64,000 nucleotides of DNA from Aselliscus stoliczkanus (GCA_033961575.1 CM066733.1:138806421-138870420); one strand, 5' to 3'; shown: positions 23,878 to 36,479, counted from the first letter of the stretch. Notes: a model not told the origin generated them from the sequence alone. Numbers and translations are program-made.

Positions 23878-24878
23878 TATATCAGGAATTTACCTAAATT
23901 TGGTAAATTTAGGACTTGAAGGGTATTTACCAAACACATTTTTCAAATGATGTATTTTTCCTAAAGCGAAAAAAAAAAACGGTTTGTATTACAGAGAGCC
24001 TCTGTAATTGGGGGTGGTGGGGGACACTCTAAGGGTGACGGGGGACACTGTCAGTAGGCAGTGGGATGAAATATCAGTGGACACGAGTTACAACGTCACC
24101 TTGACACAATGAAAGCTACTGTGAGGCCCCTACAGTTATTCTTTTCCTTTTCAGAATGATCTTGGGAATGGAATGGGTTTAAAAAGAGCTTGAAGATCAA
24201 GAGAATACCTAAGAAAAAAAACAATTCAAAATGCTTACCTCAGGCAATGTGTTTTTTTGGCCAATTCTCATGTTGAAGTCTGTCTTGTTTTTTTCCCCTA
24301 ATTGTGCTTGCTGAGTTTCAGAGCCTTGAAAGTGAGCTGATGATCTCTACAGAAAGGAGAGTCTAGAGTATTTATTTTGCATTTTTAAGGAAAGAGGTGA
24401 TTTCTCTCTAATATTATATGAACTTCTGCTCATTTAAAACGGCTAATCTAGTACAATTTTCCCTGACATAAGTGAAATTTTTTCATCCAGCAACAAATTA
24501 TCTCCAAACTTCCCGTAGTTTATGAAACTTGGGGTTGAAGTATCTCAAATGTAAATGTCTTTGGCACTACACTAAGTGTAGGCTTTTCTCATTAAATTGA
24601 AACTGGTTATCTGAATTTTTAAAAGAGCTATAACTGCTTTTAAGTGCTTAGGAAAAAATCGTTTGGAAATCTTTAATTTTACAAGGGCATACTATTCATT
24701 TTTCAAATTTCTTTTTACACTGTAGTTTGAATTAACATATTTTATATTCCTTTGTAGTAAAACCTGACTCAGATTTTACTGGCCTTAAAACCACCGACAG
24801 TGGTTTTATTTGAATTGTGTCTTCTGTAAGAGATTTCAATAAAGTTAGACCAACTTAAAAAAAAAAAATGTTCTTTTG

Positions 24879-25279
24879 ATTTTAGTATTTTATCTCAATG
24901 TGATTTGAAAAGAGTGCCATCAATTATTTTTATAAAGAAAGCAGGAAAAGAAGAAATTGACATTTTGGCCATAACTTTAATCTACAAAAAAAAAAAAAGC
25001 ATTGATTTACTTTAGGAGGTAATAGGAATCAATATTTTTAAAAATGTTAGTTAAAGCTTCCTAATTTTAAGAGCACTCCTTTAATGTTTTGCTCTGTCTT
25101 TATTCCCTTTGCTTTAAAAGGCAAGCAATATATACATAGCCCCATAAAGATTTTATAAGATGCTAATGGAGACTACAATAATATGATCATACTTAAGGTT
25201 TATGGCCTTAAATAATTAATTTATGCTTACTGTTATAAAACTTTGAATTTTACTTTGTATCATCTTTGTATGTGTATCG
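24879..25279. other. Intron 1 sequence, nothing recognised
   Basis: AT-rich with an A-run near 24986. No feature identified. Confidence 0.5.
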
Positions 25280-25286
25280 CAGAAGC

Positions 25287-25676
25287 TTTTTTTTTTTTTT
25301 TTTTAAAGATTTTATTGGGGAATTGGGGGAGGGGAACAGACAAGTTGCTGTCATTTTGTTCTTCACTCTAGTTGGGGAGGACTTGCCCATGTTGGTATTG
25401 TGATCATTGTGCTCTTCCCGGCTGAGGCATTGGACGGCCACTCGCTGGCTGCTGGCCAGTCCCGGTAGCTTACAGCAGCCTACTGCAGCCCAACTACAGC
25501 CTACGCCGTGTCCAGTGAATCACCGCAGCCCAGCTCCAGGTTGAGCTGTTATTCACCATTTTGGCTGTAGAGGGTGCAGCGTCACTGGCCCTCATGTGGG
25601 ATCTGAATCAGCAACCCTGCTGCTCAGATCTCGTGCTCCCAAGCCAACTCTTAACCAATGAGCCACTCGGCTGGCC
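25287..25676 (-). mobile_element. Rhin-1-like SINE, long form, antisense
   Basis: Starts with a T-run and AAAGATTTTATTGGGG (the reversed tail) and ends with the reversed tRNA head (TTAACCAATGAGCCACTCGG). The target duplication is CAGAAGC on each side (25280-25286, 25677-25683), extended by T-rich sequence. Confidence 0.9.
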
Positions 25677-25683
25677 CAGAAGC

Positions 25684-26766
25684 TTTTTTTTTTTTTTAAT
25701 ATATATATAACCTTTTATTTATAATGATATTAAACTGCTTTAAATAGCTGGCATAGGTAAGTTTATAAAAGTGAGATATCAGGTTGCTGGCTTTTATTCT
25801 TCCAGTTTCTATTTTAGGGGAATAAGGTGATAGTGTCCTGGCACACGTAGAGATACTAGGGAGACCACTGAACCTGATGCTTGAAAAAATCCTGGCAAGC
25901 ACATCCCGTCAATTAAAGTACAAGTATCCTGCGAGGGTGATACCTATCAATAATTCACAGCATTGTGTGAATTACTCTAATTACATAATCCCATTGTTTG
26001 CCTTCTACAATCTTAGCCTGATTTCTGGGGAATTATTGGTTAGAGAAAAGAGGAGCAAGTTGGAAGGGTTGTGGGGAGGAAGACCATGCTTAAAGTCCTG
26101 AATTCCTTCTAGAATGGAGCTTGGAACAGGTCGAGGTCTACAGGGGCTGGAGACAACATGAGCGGTGGGACCCTGAAAATTGGGGAGACAGAGTCCAGAA
26201 CTGCATGTCTCACATGACCACCATAGAAACCGTCTACCGTGGCTCCTGAATTAATGTCTGAGCAAACCTTTTCAGCGAGAAGAATAACTTAAAACATCCA
26301 GGAGATGTTCAATGGAAATTATTTTAGGACTCTTCGGATATTTTTTAAAGACTATAGACAAAACATACCCAGGGGAAGATTATATTAATTGTTCATCATT
26401 GTATTCATTTTAACCATCTGAGCCCTGCATGTAAGTGTCCTAAATAAAATAATAGTGGGTGATATTATTTTTTATCACCATGATACACCTTACCTTTGTT
26501 TGGTTAACAGATATTTGACTTAATAAAATACAAAGGTTAATTATGAGCAGAGATAGGTGTAGATATATCAAAGTAGTCATTTTTTTTCATTGAAGTTCAA
26601 AACAAACTAAAACAAAGAAACAAGTAAAACTGTATACATTGGATTGACACTTTATTTTTTATATTATACCAGAGTAATGAAGATTTATGTACATGTTAAA
26701 CACCAATAGTTTAGGCCATTAGCAGTGAATCTGTTTTTTCAGAAAGTGTCATAGAATTATACATTT
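25684..26766. other. Intron 1 sequence, nothing recognised
   Basis: AT-rich; the part at 26100-26280 is more balanced in composition but matches no family I know. Confidence 0.5.
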
Positions 26767-26775
26767 AAAATCAAC

Positions 26776-26882
26776 GTGGGCCGGCCGAGTGGTGTGGTGG
26801 TTAAGCACTGGCTTGGGAAGCCAACAGCCCCAGTTCGGGTCCCGCATATGAGGGCCGGTGACACTGCCCTCAAAAAAAAAAA
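26776..26882 (+). mobile_element. Head-only short form of the Rhin-1-like SINE
   Basis: About 90 bases of tRNA-like head (GGCCGAGTGGTGTGG, box B AGTTCGGGTCCC) that stops at ACTGCCCTC and passes straight into a poly-A tail, without the long body or AATAAA tail. A perfect 9-base duplication AAAATCAAC flanks it (26767-26775, 26883-26891), so this is a complete insertion, not a truncated long form. Confidence 0.88.
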
Positions 26883-26891
26883 AAAATCAAC

Positions 26892-28230
26892 ACAAAGGCA
26901 ATAAAAAACCTCATCATTTTTTTATTAGTTTACTTGATTACCCAACAAAACTTTCTGAATACCTACTATGCACTACTCTGTTAGGTTATGGTAATACAAT
27001 AAGCAATACACAACCCGAGTTCAAAATTATTGCAGTCTAAGGGGACATCAGACCCAAACAGTTATAAAACAATGTTGTTGCTTCTGCTGGTAGTGGTAAT
27101 GGTAGTAGTGAGGATACAGAATTATATTGATACATGAGTGAATGAGATATTTTTGAACTAGAAGTAAAAATGTAGTTCTTTAAAAGTAAACTGGGAAACT
27201 TTCCCCCCAAAATGCAAGCAACCAACAATATGCCAACTGGCCATATATGGAAACCTCGGCATCTATTTACCTGAGTTTTAGCCTTTGTACCAAGTGGCTG
27301 AAAAGCTGAGGGGTGGGACCTTATTAGAGACCAATAAGACTATGGGATGACAGAAGGACAAGGGAAGAAGGGGAGAATTCTGGGTCAGTGGTGGGAGGGT
27401 AGCTTCTGTAGTAATCCTAGGAACCCCCAAGTCTGAAGTCTTTTCTGAAAGCTTGGAGATCAACTAAAATATCCTTTTTCATATTTGGAATATCCTTTAT
27501 CATATGGATATTTTATCCTTTAAAATATCCTTTATCATATGGAAACAATTTTAACTTAATATCTTTTGTGTGTTTCAATTCCCATGGTTCTTTGTATGCG
27601 TTTGGTTGTGTTTCTTCTAACAGAGGGACGCAAAGAACAAACACTTGCATTCAATTCTGGGACCACTTAAATAAAAGACAGGGAGCATGTTTTACATAAA
27701 AGTACCCTCTGAAAACTCATTCGCTGGAATTACTATTGTTTAAACTGCAGTTACATGTTTTGCTGAAATGTTTAGACCTGTCAAAATGGCTGCACAGAAG
27801 CTTTCATGCTGAATTACATCTTTCGCCTTACAGTGGAGGAAAAAGTATTTTCAGAGGACAGGGAAGATTCTGTGTGGTTCAGAGGTGATCCCACCGTGGC
27901 TTCTCCCTGCTGCGTTTCCTGCATGACATTACTATAATGAGAGTGCGAATGAGAGACACAGACTCAAATCTGCTTTCAAAACATTCCAGATTTCCTCTAC
28001 TACAAATGTGAAGGTAGAAAATGTTTTAAGGTTTTCTACTTGCTGTATAGCATTTAAGAAAAATTGACTCAATTTAAGACAGTATCTTGAGTAACCGAAA
28101 ACCAAGGGGAAAGGCTTGGAAAGACTATATCTTTTGAGCATGATGGTCAGATGTTCTGGTGTCTATGTGATAGTGCAAGTGAAATAGAACTCCTTGCTTT
28201 TTCCTTTTCCCTGATCTAACCTCTGCTTCT
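26892..28230. other. Intron 1 sequence with a small tandem repeat
   Basis: AT-rich. At 27467-27543 three decayed copies of a ~20-base unit (core ATATCCTTTATCATATGG) occur. 27800-27950 is more balanced in composition but unassigned. Confidence 0.5.
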
Positions 28231-28231
28231 A

Positions 28232-28275
28232 GGAATACACATGCACATACGCACGCGCACATGCACACACCAGAA
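28232..28275. repeat. Alternating purine-pyrimidine (CA/CG) stretch
   Basis: ACACATGCACATACGCACGC followed by GCACATGCACACACC alternates purine and pyrimidine almost throughout; a possible Z-DNA former. Confidence 0.7.
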
Positions 28276-28557
28276 GAGCAGTTTGCAGCTCAGAAAGTTC
28301 TTGCTTAATAACTTCAGCTGAATGGGGCCCAGAATCTCTGGCCCTAGTGTATAAAATTACATTTCTAACTGTATATGAGGATATTAGCACTACCCTTAGC
28401 CTGTTCCAAACAGACACTTATGTGTGGTATACACATAGGTATTTAACTTGTGAAGGTATTTGCTGTTAGAAATGTTTTGTAAACCCCTGGACTATAGATG
28501 TATTCGTGTGGAATACCATGATTCCTTATACTTGACTCCATCTTACTATGTCCCATT

Positions 28558-28628
28558 TATTTATAAATTTATTCACTCAGTCACTCACTTGCTCACTTTT
28601 TCATTCATTTATTCATTCACTCACTATC
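28558..28628. repeat. Degenerate (TCAC/TCAT)n simple repeat
   Basis: Repeated TCACTCA and ATTCATTT units just ahead of the antisense L1. Confidence 0.7.
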
Positions 28629-30180
28629 AAAGCATAACAGACATACTGAGAAGTGCACAAATCATACATGAGTAGCTCAAAAAACTTTTACAAAGGGAAT
28701 GCATCTGTGTAACCACCACCCAGATCAAGATATCAAACACCAGCACCCCAGAAGCCACCCTGTGTCCCCTCCATGTCATTAGCCCTTCAAAGATAACCAT
28801 TATGACTTCAGTCATTGTAGACATTGTTGAAGTCTATAGAAATGGAATCATGCAACTTGTACTCTCTCTAGCTTTTGTTCATTATCATGCTTGTGAGGTT
28901 CATCCAAGTGGTAGAAGGTGGCAGTATTTTGTTCTTTTTCATTGCTATATAGAATTCCATATTACGTGGTTTAAACTTTACTTTCCATCCTATTGCTGAT
29001 GCACTTTGGGGTCACTGACAGTTTTAAGCTGTTAAGAACAACGCGTCTTTGAGCATGCTTGTAGTATGTGCATGTCTGCCTAGGAGTAGAATTGCTGGGC
29101 TGTAGGATAAGATATGTTTAGCTTAGTAGATACTGCCCAAACGTTTTCCAGAGTGGCTTTAAAAATTTACATTCCTGCCAGCAATGGTTGAGTGCCAGTT
29201 ATTCTGTATCCTCACTAATGCTTCATAGTGTTAATGTTTTTTCTGATTTATTTTATTGTTTACATTTTGCTGTTCTAGTACGCAGTACTACTTCACTGTG
29301 GTTTTAATTTGTATCTCTGTGGCCACTAATGATGTCAAATATTTTATTTGTTTGTTGGCTATTTGAGTAAGCTCTTTTATAAAGTGCCTGTTAAAGTCCT
29401 TTGCCCGTTTGAAAACTTGGGCGGTCTCTCTTTATGGCTTATCTTCAGTCTTCACGGTGTCTTTTGATCAAATGAAATTCTTACCTTCAGTGAAGCTCGG
29501 TTTGTTAATCTGTTTCATTACTGGGCATGCTTTCTTTTACCCTTTTAAGAAATATTTACATAATCCAAGATCATGAAGATACTCCCCGATGCTATATTCT
29601 AGAAGTTTTGTCATTTTTACCTTTCACATTTATGATCCATCTGGTAGAGATTTTTGTGTGTGGTGTGAGATAAGAGTCAAAGATTATCTTTTCTAATGTG
29701 AATATCCATCCATTCTTCAGCCCAAAGAATGGCAGTGGCAGCTTTGCTGTAAATCAAGTGACTGTCGATGTGTAGGTCTGTGTTTAGGCTCTGTGCTCCA
29801 TTGGCCTATTTATCAATCTGTACACCAAATGCCCCATGCTTTTAATTACTATAACTGTAAATTATATCTTGATATCTGGTAGTATAAGTCCCTCAACTTG
29901 ATTCTTCAACATTGTTTTTACTCCTCACGTCTATTTGCATTTCCATTTAATGTTAGAATCAGCTTGCCAAATTTTACCCAGATACTTTAGGTTATTAATT
30001 GAAATAACGTTGAATCTATAATCAATGTAGGGAGAGTTCACATTTTGCAACATGGCACCTTCCAGGAGCTTAGTATATTTCTCCATTCCTTTAGGGCTTC
30101 TTTAACCTTATCTCAGTAAAGTTTTGTTGTGTTCTTTGTGATGGTCTTGTACATCTTTCATTAGCTTTATTCCTAATTAC
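28629..30180 (-). mobile_element. L1M LINE 3' half, antisense
   Basis: Reversed L1 3' UTR and ORF2: CATAACAGACATACTGAGAA, ACCACCACCCAGATCAAGAT, GGAATCATGCAACTTGTACT, CTAGGAGTAGAATTGCTGGG, AACGTTTTCCAGAGTGGC, GGCCTATTTATCAATCTGTA. Decayed. Confidence 0.87.
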
Positions 30181-31346
30181 ACGCCCCCTCTCTTTAGTAG
30201 AGAGCTGCTATCTGGTTTGCAAAGGAGCAAAATCTTTCTTTAGACTAACATCCTTAAATAAAATATTACAGAGAAACTCTATTTTAAAACTAAAGAGAGG
30301 AAGTGCCCTGGCGCCTTGAGGAGGAGGTGTGGGGTTTTTTTTGTTGTTGTTATTGGTTTGAGGTAGGTGAGATGCAGTGTGTCTTGCCCAGATGGAATCT
30401 TTAAAATATCCTTAAAAGCAGCAGATGTGTGTGGGAAGAAGGACAGAGTATATTGAGAAGCAGACTGACTTACTGCCTTGGGTAATTGCATAGTTGAATG
30501 AAGAAACCAATTCGTATTTTAAGTATCTGAAGTACATTCATTGATGTGAAACAAATGGCCATTCTAAACAAATAGATTATATTCTGGACCTGCCTTCCTA
30601 AATCTTTGGATTTGTTTTACTAATCACCAGAGATTAAAAGTTTGAAAATTAATGATCAAAATATTATCAAGGTGACTAAGCTGGATTTACCATCAAGCAT
30701 ATTTCCCATTAAATAAAAAAAATCCTTAAATTTCAATAAATCATGCATGAGTCAGTGAGAGCATACTGTTTCAGAGTTGAAGTCTTGGAATTCCCTCTAA
30801 TTACTCCTCTATTTTTCTTTCCTTTCCCAGTCATGCTTTGGGAAAGACATTTCTTACTCACTGATTTCAGTGTCTCAGCTCCAATTCACTTCTCACACTG
30901 GCTCCTGACTCTGAAGGCCCATTGAAACAGCTCTTATCATCAAGTCACAAAGACCTCCTCTTTGTCAGATCCAGTGAAAACGCTTCTCCAACTTCTTTTC
31001 CACATGTTGAGGATATTAAAATATTCCTTCTCCATGGAACTGTTTTTCATGGCTTCCTTGACGATTATTATCCTCTCCTGGTCCCTCTCGTGCCTCTGAC
31101 ACTCTTCCTCAGGCCATTTTTCATTCTCTCTTCATTCCCTTGATGCTGGGGTTTCCCTCGACCAGCTCACACTCATTTTCTCTCCGCGAACTCTTATTGC
31201 GGTGGAACTCATTGTCTCTGTTGGCTTCATGGACAAAGTCAACATTCCAATGATTTCCAAGGCTGTTCTTGAGAAATCCTCCACTACAAACACATGTGTC
31301 CAACTGCTTGTTGGACTTCTCTGTGTAAGTGCCCCAATGGCACCTT
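30181..31346. other. Intron 1 sequence, nothing recognised
   Basis: Mixed composition with (GTT)n near 30340. The pyrimidine-rich 30790-31320 has open frames on the + strand but no protein similarity that I recognise; it may be decayed L2. Confidence 0.45.
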
Positions 31347-31362
31347 AAAACTTAATATTTCC

Positions 31363-31799
31363 GGGCCGGCCGAGTGGTACATTGGTTAAGAGCTGGTTTT
31401 GGGATGCCAGCGGCCCCGGTTCGGATCCCACATATGAGGGCCAGTGACACTGCCCTTTGCAGCTAAGGACAGCTCCACCTGGAGCTGGGCTGTGAGCCCC
31501 GGCCAAGGTGTAGGCTGCAGCCCTTGCTGCGGTGGGCTGCCATAGGCTACAGTGAGCGGCTGGCAGCCAGCGTGAGCTGCTAATAGCCACTGTGAGCGAC
31601 ATCCAGAGGCCAGCGACCCATCTGCCTCATCCGGGAAGAGCGCAATGACGATAACCAACATGGGCCAGTGAAGCAACGTCCTCTGCAACTAGACTGAAGA
31701 ACAAAAGGACAGCAACTTGTCTGTTCCCCTTCCCACATTCCCCAATGCTGTTCCCCTCCCCCAATTCCCCAATAAAATCTTTAAAAAACAAAAACAAAA
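31363..31799 (+). mobile_element. Rhin-1-like SINE, long form
   Basis: Complete: tRNA-like head GGCCGAGTGGTACATTGG with box B GGTTCGGATCCC, degenerate repetitive body, and AATAAAATCTTT plus A-rich tail. The target duplication is 16 bases with 14 identical (31347-31362 and 31800-31815). Confidence 0.93.
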
Positions 31800-31879
31800 A
31801 AAACTTACTGTTTCCACACAGGAAACTTTTAAACATGCTCTGCATCTTGGCGAATGGCACCCTTTTCGGTAGGCCTGAA

Positions 31880-32730
31880 ATCTAGAAGTGGTTATTGACT
31901 CTTCTTTCCTTCACCCTCCCATGTCCAGTGCCATCATCCTGCCTGGTCTTCCTCCCTAGTATCCTTAATGCCACTCCAGTCTCTGTCCTCCTGTCTGTAC
32001 CCACTGCCTTTTTTTCTGTTCCCACATACTCTCACACTTGGCCTTAAGCAGACTCCTCAGTAGTTCCTCTGCCTTCAGTATTGTCACGCTCCCATCCATT
32101 ATTTGTTCTCAGAATGATCTTTCCAAAAATGTGCTACTCCTCTGTTTAAAACTCTATAATGGTTCTGTTTTTTTCCTTTAGCATTTTCCCTTTTTCTTTA
32201 AACTCCTTATCATGGTTTTCTAAACCTGGTCATACTTGAGCCCCTCCCTGCTTCTCCAGTTTCATCTCTTGACATGGCCCCTTCTCCACCTGATATGCCT
32301 CTCCAGAGCTGCTTCACCTCCTCCCATCACTCAGCCTCCTCTTCAGAAGCACGGCTGCTTCTGCACAGATCAGGCACCCTGCCCTGGTTATCATCCCCCT
32401 CCTTCTGGGGACTGCCTCTCATTCATTCTCCAGAATTCAACTCAGACCTGCTCCAGGGGAGACCTTTCCTCGTCCTTCCCCACCGCCTAGATTGTACTGT
32501 ATTGCCTTGGAAGTGTTTGTATTTGGATCACCCCACTCTGAATTTCTTGAAGGCAAGGAGCATGTCTTTCATGTTTGTGTCTTTCCTTCGTGGTTGCTTT
32601 TCTGAAGAGGCGCTGCACCAAGGTCTAGGGATGATGAATAAGATGTCATCTTTGCCCACGGGGCTCTCACAGTGTAGAAGGTGAAACAGGCACATCAGCA
32701 GATAATTTCTGTGCAATTTGATGAGTGCCA
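31880..32730 (+). mobile_element. L2 LINE 3' part
   Basis: Sense L2-type phrases: AATGATCTTTCCAAAAATGT, TTTAAAACTCTATAATGG, AACTCCTTATCATGG, ATTCAACTCAGACCTGC, then CTTGAAGGCAAGGAGCATGT. A 136-residue frame at 32274-32684 lies in this decayed repeat and is not a gene. Confidence 0.7.
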
Positions 32731-33665
32731 TTTTACAGGTACTTATAAAGCCTGGAAGGAGTACCTGCTTCTGGGTCTGAGAGAGTTCTGTTTAAGTGTA
32801 CAAAAGGGATCTCCAGAGAAATGATGTGTGGAGAAGTAATCCTCCCAATAAATATCATCTCCAGGAAAATTTCTGGCAACGCTGTTGCTGGCTTTACCGG
32901 CTGCGCTTCAGAGATTGTTCCCTCCGATCTCCAGACGCAGACAGCTTGTATGGGAGCTAAAATGTTTACAAATGATACCTGAATGTGCAAATAAAGATTA
33001 TGTGGCTTGGTTGGAAAGATATATGCAGTAAGCTGGGTTTTTTTTGTTGTTTTGTTTTGGTTGGAAATTATATACATTCAGCTTAGTTGAGAGTTGAAAG
33101 AATCAGCATTTTTATTCTGTGTGCACAGAAGTTCACTGATAAAAATGCTAACTCTGATTGAGACAAAAGTCCACCCTGACTTTGTCTGTAAATGTTTGCC
33201 CTTATGGTGAATGATAACTTAAATCCTTGACAGATTCAATCTAGTTCTTTTGCAGATACAGTGTAAACTCCCAGAGAAGGGCCCAGCAAAGCAGGATCTT
33301 TATATTTTGGTTTCCCTTTATCCATAAGGGGAGGACACTTGAAGGTGGAGAGCTATTCCATAGCTGTTCTGCCAGGCTGGAGGCTGATGGCCAGAGCCTT
33401 ATACAGTTTGGGATGACTTGACACTGTAGCAGTCAGAGAAGGAAGCCAATTCCTCCGGGCCAAGGTAATCTAGTCCTTATACAGGATCGTCTTACAGTAG
33501 GGACTCCTTCTGGTTCCTACAGACTCAGGGGACCATGACTGAGCTGCAAGGGATATGGAGAGCCCCTAAAATTCCTCACAAAATTGAGTATGTGTGCATA
33601 TAGGGAGAAAGGCCATAGTTTTCATCAGATCTTTAAAGTTCTTGTAACTCAAACAACACTGGTCT
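32731..33665. other. Intron 1 sequence, nothing recognised
   Basis: Moderate GC, unique-looking. No repeat or exon identified. Confidence 0.5.
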
Positions 33666-33669
33666 CCCT

Positions 33670-34020
33670 ACTTTGGCTGATGTTCATTGTATTTATTCAT
33701 TTGGTAATCATTTCTTGAGGGTCTCGGTATGAGGCCTTTTGCTCAATGCTGATTTAGTATCGGGATGTGTGTTGCCATGATATATAGAATGATTCAGATT
33801 CAAGTTAACATTAACTCAGAGCCAAGGGTCCAGGTACTTCCACCTACAATGTCTCATTTAATGTTTACAGTCCATCTGTGTGGCAAATGTGCCTATGACC
33901 ATTTAACAGAAGAGGAAACTGAAGTCCTGAGTATAAAAAGCGCTTTCCTAAGGGCAGCTGAGCACTCAAGCATGTAAACTTGACCTAAGAATAAAACAGT
34001 GACTCAAATCTTATGCTCTT
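33670..34020 (-). mobile_element. MIR-type SINE, antisense
   Basis: Reversed MIR order: GTATTTATTCATTTGGTAAT, ATGTCTCATTTAATGTTTAC, ACAGAAGAGGAAACTGAAG, then decayed head. The outer limits are uncertain. Confidence 0.65.
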
Positions 34021-35204
34021 CCTCGCAAAGCTCATGGTCTTTTAGGGCAGACAGACAGATGCAAACAACTAACTACAGTGACATAAGTGCAAGGCTAGAG
34101 GAAGATAGGATGTGAGATCTCGGTAACAGGACACATATGGACAATTCAGCTGTGCTTCGTCAGGGAGAGTTGGAGCTGGGTCTGAAAGGATGAATAACAG
34201 TGGACTAGCTGAACGGGACTTAGAAAGCATGCCAGGTTGAAGTGGAAGCATTGCAAATCAGACATGTGAACTAGTCTCCTGCTTGTGAGAAAGCGATAGT
34301 GGTTTGGAACGGTGAGTATATACATCAATAGCGGAGCATAGAAAGAGATCTGTCAGATAACCAGGTTTTGCCCTATGTGTTTCCTCATATATTAACATAT
34401 ATGCAGTTCCCTTCCAGAGACTATTCCAGGCTTAGGTAGTGACATTTAAAATAATTTTTTTTAGATGTTTTTTCCCCCCAAAAGCTGTTTCAGTAGATGT
34501 GTCCCTCACACTGTGAGAAATGCTAGAATGACGATTTGATTCTGCCTTGTTTCCTTAAAAGTGGAGAAACACGGTAAACATTTTCTTAACTTAATCTGAT
34601 TACAAACAAAATTCCAAACCTAACAACTAGCCCCAACACATGGGTAACTGCTTCAACCAGTTCATGGCCCCGAATGCAAGAAAGTTAGTAGAAAAGTATA
34701 TCTTCGAGTTGAACTATCACAACAGATAACCTGTTTTCAACAATCTTATAGGGACAATAAATTTCATGCTCTTTTTTTTTCCTTCCTGAAAAACAACATG
34801 ACTAATTTAAAACAATGCTAGATAATTCCTAAGAGAAAATACTGTAAGAAACTTTGACATAATTAGTTCATGACTTAGCTTGTTGTTTTAGTTGCAAGTT
34901 TTCAACAAGTTCTCAGAAATATGAATGGAAAAATTTCTCTGATTCCACTTTAAAATGTGTGGGAAAGAAAATGCACAGATGGGAGTGGTGACAGGGAGAG
35001 AAAGAGCATGAGCAAAGATGAGGCCAGCACTATTTTCATTTTATTAACAGTTGGGCATAGTGAGTTCTAATTTGAATAAAATGCTCAGGTTGTAAGAGCA
35101 TGTTTTTGCATTTGAAAAAGCGAGTTCAACTACGATAGAGTTTGCGATGGATGTCAGCTTACAGGTACTTCATCGCTGGACCACAGATAGCATCACATGA
35201 GACC
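34021..35204. other. Intron 1 sequence, mostly unassigned
   Basis: 34030-34130 resembles the old repeat also seen near 52870 and 61200 (a cargo-like GGGCAGACAGACAGATG phrase). The rest is AT-rich and unassigned. Confidence 0.4.
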
Positions 35205-35690
35205 ATACGTGTGTGTCACATGCCACGGAGTCAGCTCCAATTCCTGGGAACCCCACAAATGAGTGAGTTCCACAGTGTCCGTCCTCACAGCCCTGCTTAG
35301 CTCTTGGAGACCCAGGCCTGTGGCTTCTCTTATGGAGTCAGCCCATCCCATATTTGGTCTCCCTCTTGTCCTGCTGCCTTCGATTTCCCCAGCATCATTG
35401 TCTTTTCCAAAGTATCCTGCCTTCTCATGATATGCCCAAAGCAGGACAGCTTCCGTTGTGTCCTTTTTGCCTCCAGTGGCGGTTCAGGCTCAGTGTGCTC
35501 TAGGACCCACTTCTTTGTCTTTCTGATGGTCCTGAGCATCTGTAGAGCTCTCCTTCAACACCATATTTCAAATGAATCATTTTTTTTTTCCTATCAGCCT
35601 TCCTCACTGTCCAACTTTTGCATCCACACATAGCAATTGGGAACAAGAGTGCAGGTGATCTTAGCCTTGGTCTCTAATGACATGTCTTTG
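35205..35690 (-). mobile_element. RTE-clade (BovB-like) LINE 3' end, antisense
   Basis: The reverse strand encodes LEAKRTQRKLSCFGHIMRRQ and LEKTMMLGK, the C-terminal pattern of RTE-type reverse transcriptases (GHIMRR...LEKTIMLGK). The 3' end shows the reversed GGAGCTGACTCCGTGGCA. It has lost its frame. It shares an identical 63-base tract with the inverted copy at 36480. Confidence 0.85.
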
Positions 35691-35734
35691 TATAAATGTT
35701 TTACATAAATTTAAGGTTGTGCTATGTGCAATAT

Positions 35735-35900
35735 GCTTCTCTATGCCTAGATTTCTTCATCTGTAAAAGTGGGATTATTGTGATCCCTGGCTCATGGGAG
35801 TGTTGTGAGGATTAAATGAGATGGATTAGTAAATGACCAGCACAGTGCCTGGCATACAATCAGCATTCAGATAAGATTAGTTATTGCTGTTGTGGTTATG
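35735..35900 (+). mobile_element. MIR SINE, 3' part
   Basis: TTCTTCATCTGTAAAAGTGG, then GTGTTGTGAGGATTAAATG, then CACAGTGCCTGGCATACAAT, the classical MIR 3' half. Confidence 0.85.
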
Positions 35901-35902
35901 GT

Positions 35903-35907
<5 letters not shown>

Positions 35908-35955
<48 letters not shown>
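35908..35955. repeat. (GT)n microsatellite
   Basis: About 24 uninterrupted GT units following the MIR. Confidence 0.96.
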
Positions 35956-35956
<1 letters not shown>

Positions 35957-36340
35957 TGAGACCTCCTGAGATCCACTCTCTTAGCAACTTCCAAATGTAC
36001 AACGCAGTACTGTTAACTATAGTCACGTATGGTTGCATTTTGTTACTTGTTTTTTTACACTTGATTATATATTATAAGCATTTTTCTCAAGTTATATATA
36101 CTGTTATTCAAAGACATGATGTTTCATGGATATGTAACATTCCACCATTCTCTCAAGGTTTCAATATGTCATTTTGGTTAGTTTTATAATTTCCAGATTG
36201 TTTATAGTACAGTGACATAAACATTCTTGTTCATGAGTTTTTGTGATCAAGTAAGATGCATTTCTAAAAGTATTTTTAAAACTTTTGATTCCTATGTTCA
36301 AATTACATCCCTGAAGATTGTACCCATTTGGAAGTACCCG
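35956..36340 (-). mobile_element. L1 fragment, antisense (tentative)
   Basis: CTCTTAGCAACTTCCAAATG and GTTAACTATAGTCACGTATG are phrases of reversed L1 3' regions; after 36080 it becomes very decayed. Confidence 0.5.
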
Positions 36341-36479
36341 TTTTTATATAGTGTTTAAAATAATAAAGTAAATGTAAAGCGATGTGGAAAAATGTAACAG
36401 AAGCCTGTAAGTTCCCGAAAGTACCAAAGCAGGACAACATTTAAACATCCAGAAGACAAAAAATCATGACAACAGAAAA

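Larger units (their letters stand above)
22588..24878 (+). mobile_element. Retrocopy insertion unit of NCBP2 mRNA, including target duplications
   Basis: The direct repeats at 22588-22602 and 24864-24878 (15 bases, one mismatch) bracket a copied mRNA. The left site begins at TTAAAAA, fitting the L1 endonuclease preference. The poly-A tail is at about 24857-24868, 14 bases after AATAAA (24838-24843). Length without the nested mariner element is about 2.1 kb, consistent with a whole NCBP2 transcript with a long 3' UTR. Confidence 0.88.

Noticed and set aside
31363..31440. tRNA gene call from the SINE head
   Set aside because: A and B box-like motifs are present but the cloverleaf is degraded, the acceptor stem is absent, and the unit is part of a SINE with target duplications.
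32274..32684. 136-codon frame
   Set aside because: Inside an L2 3' region.
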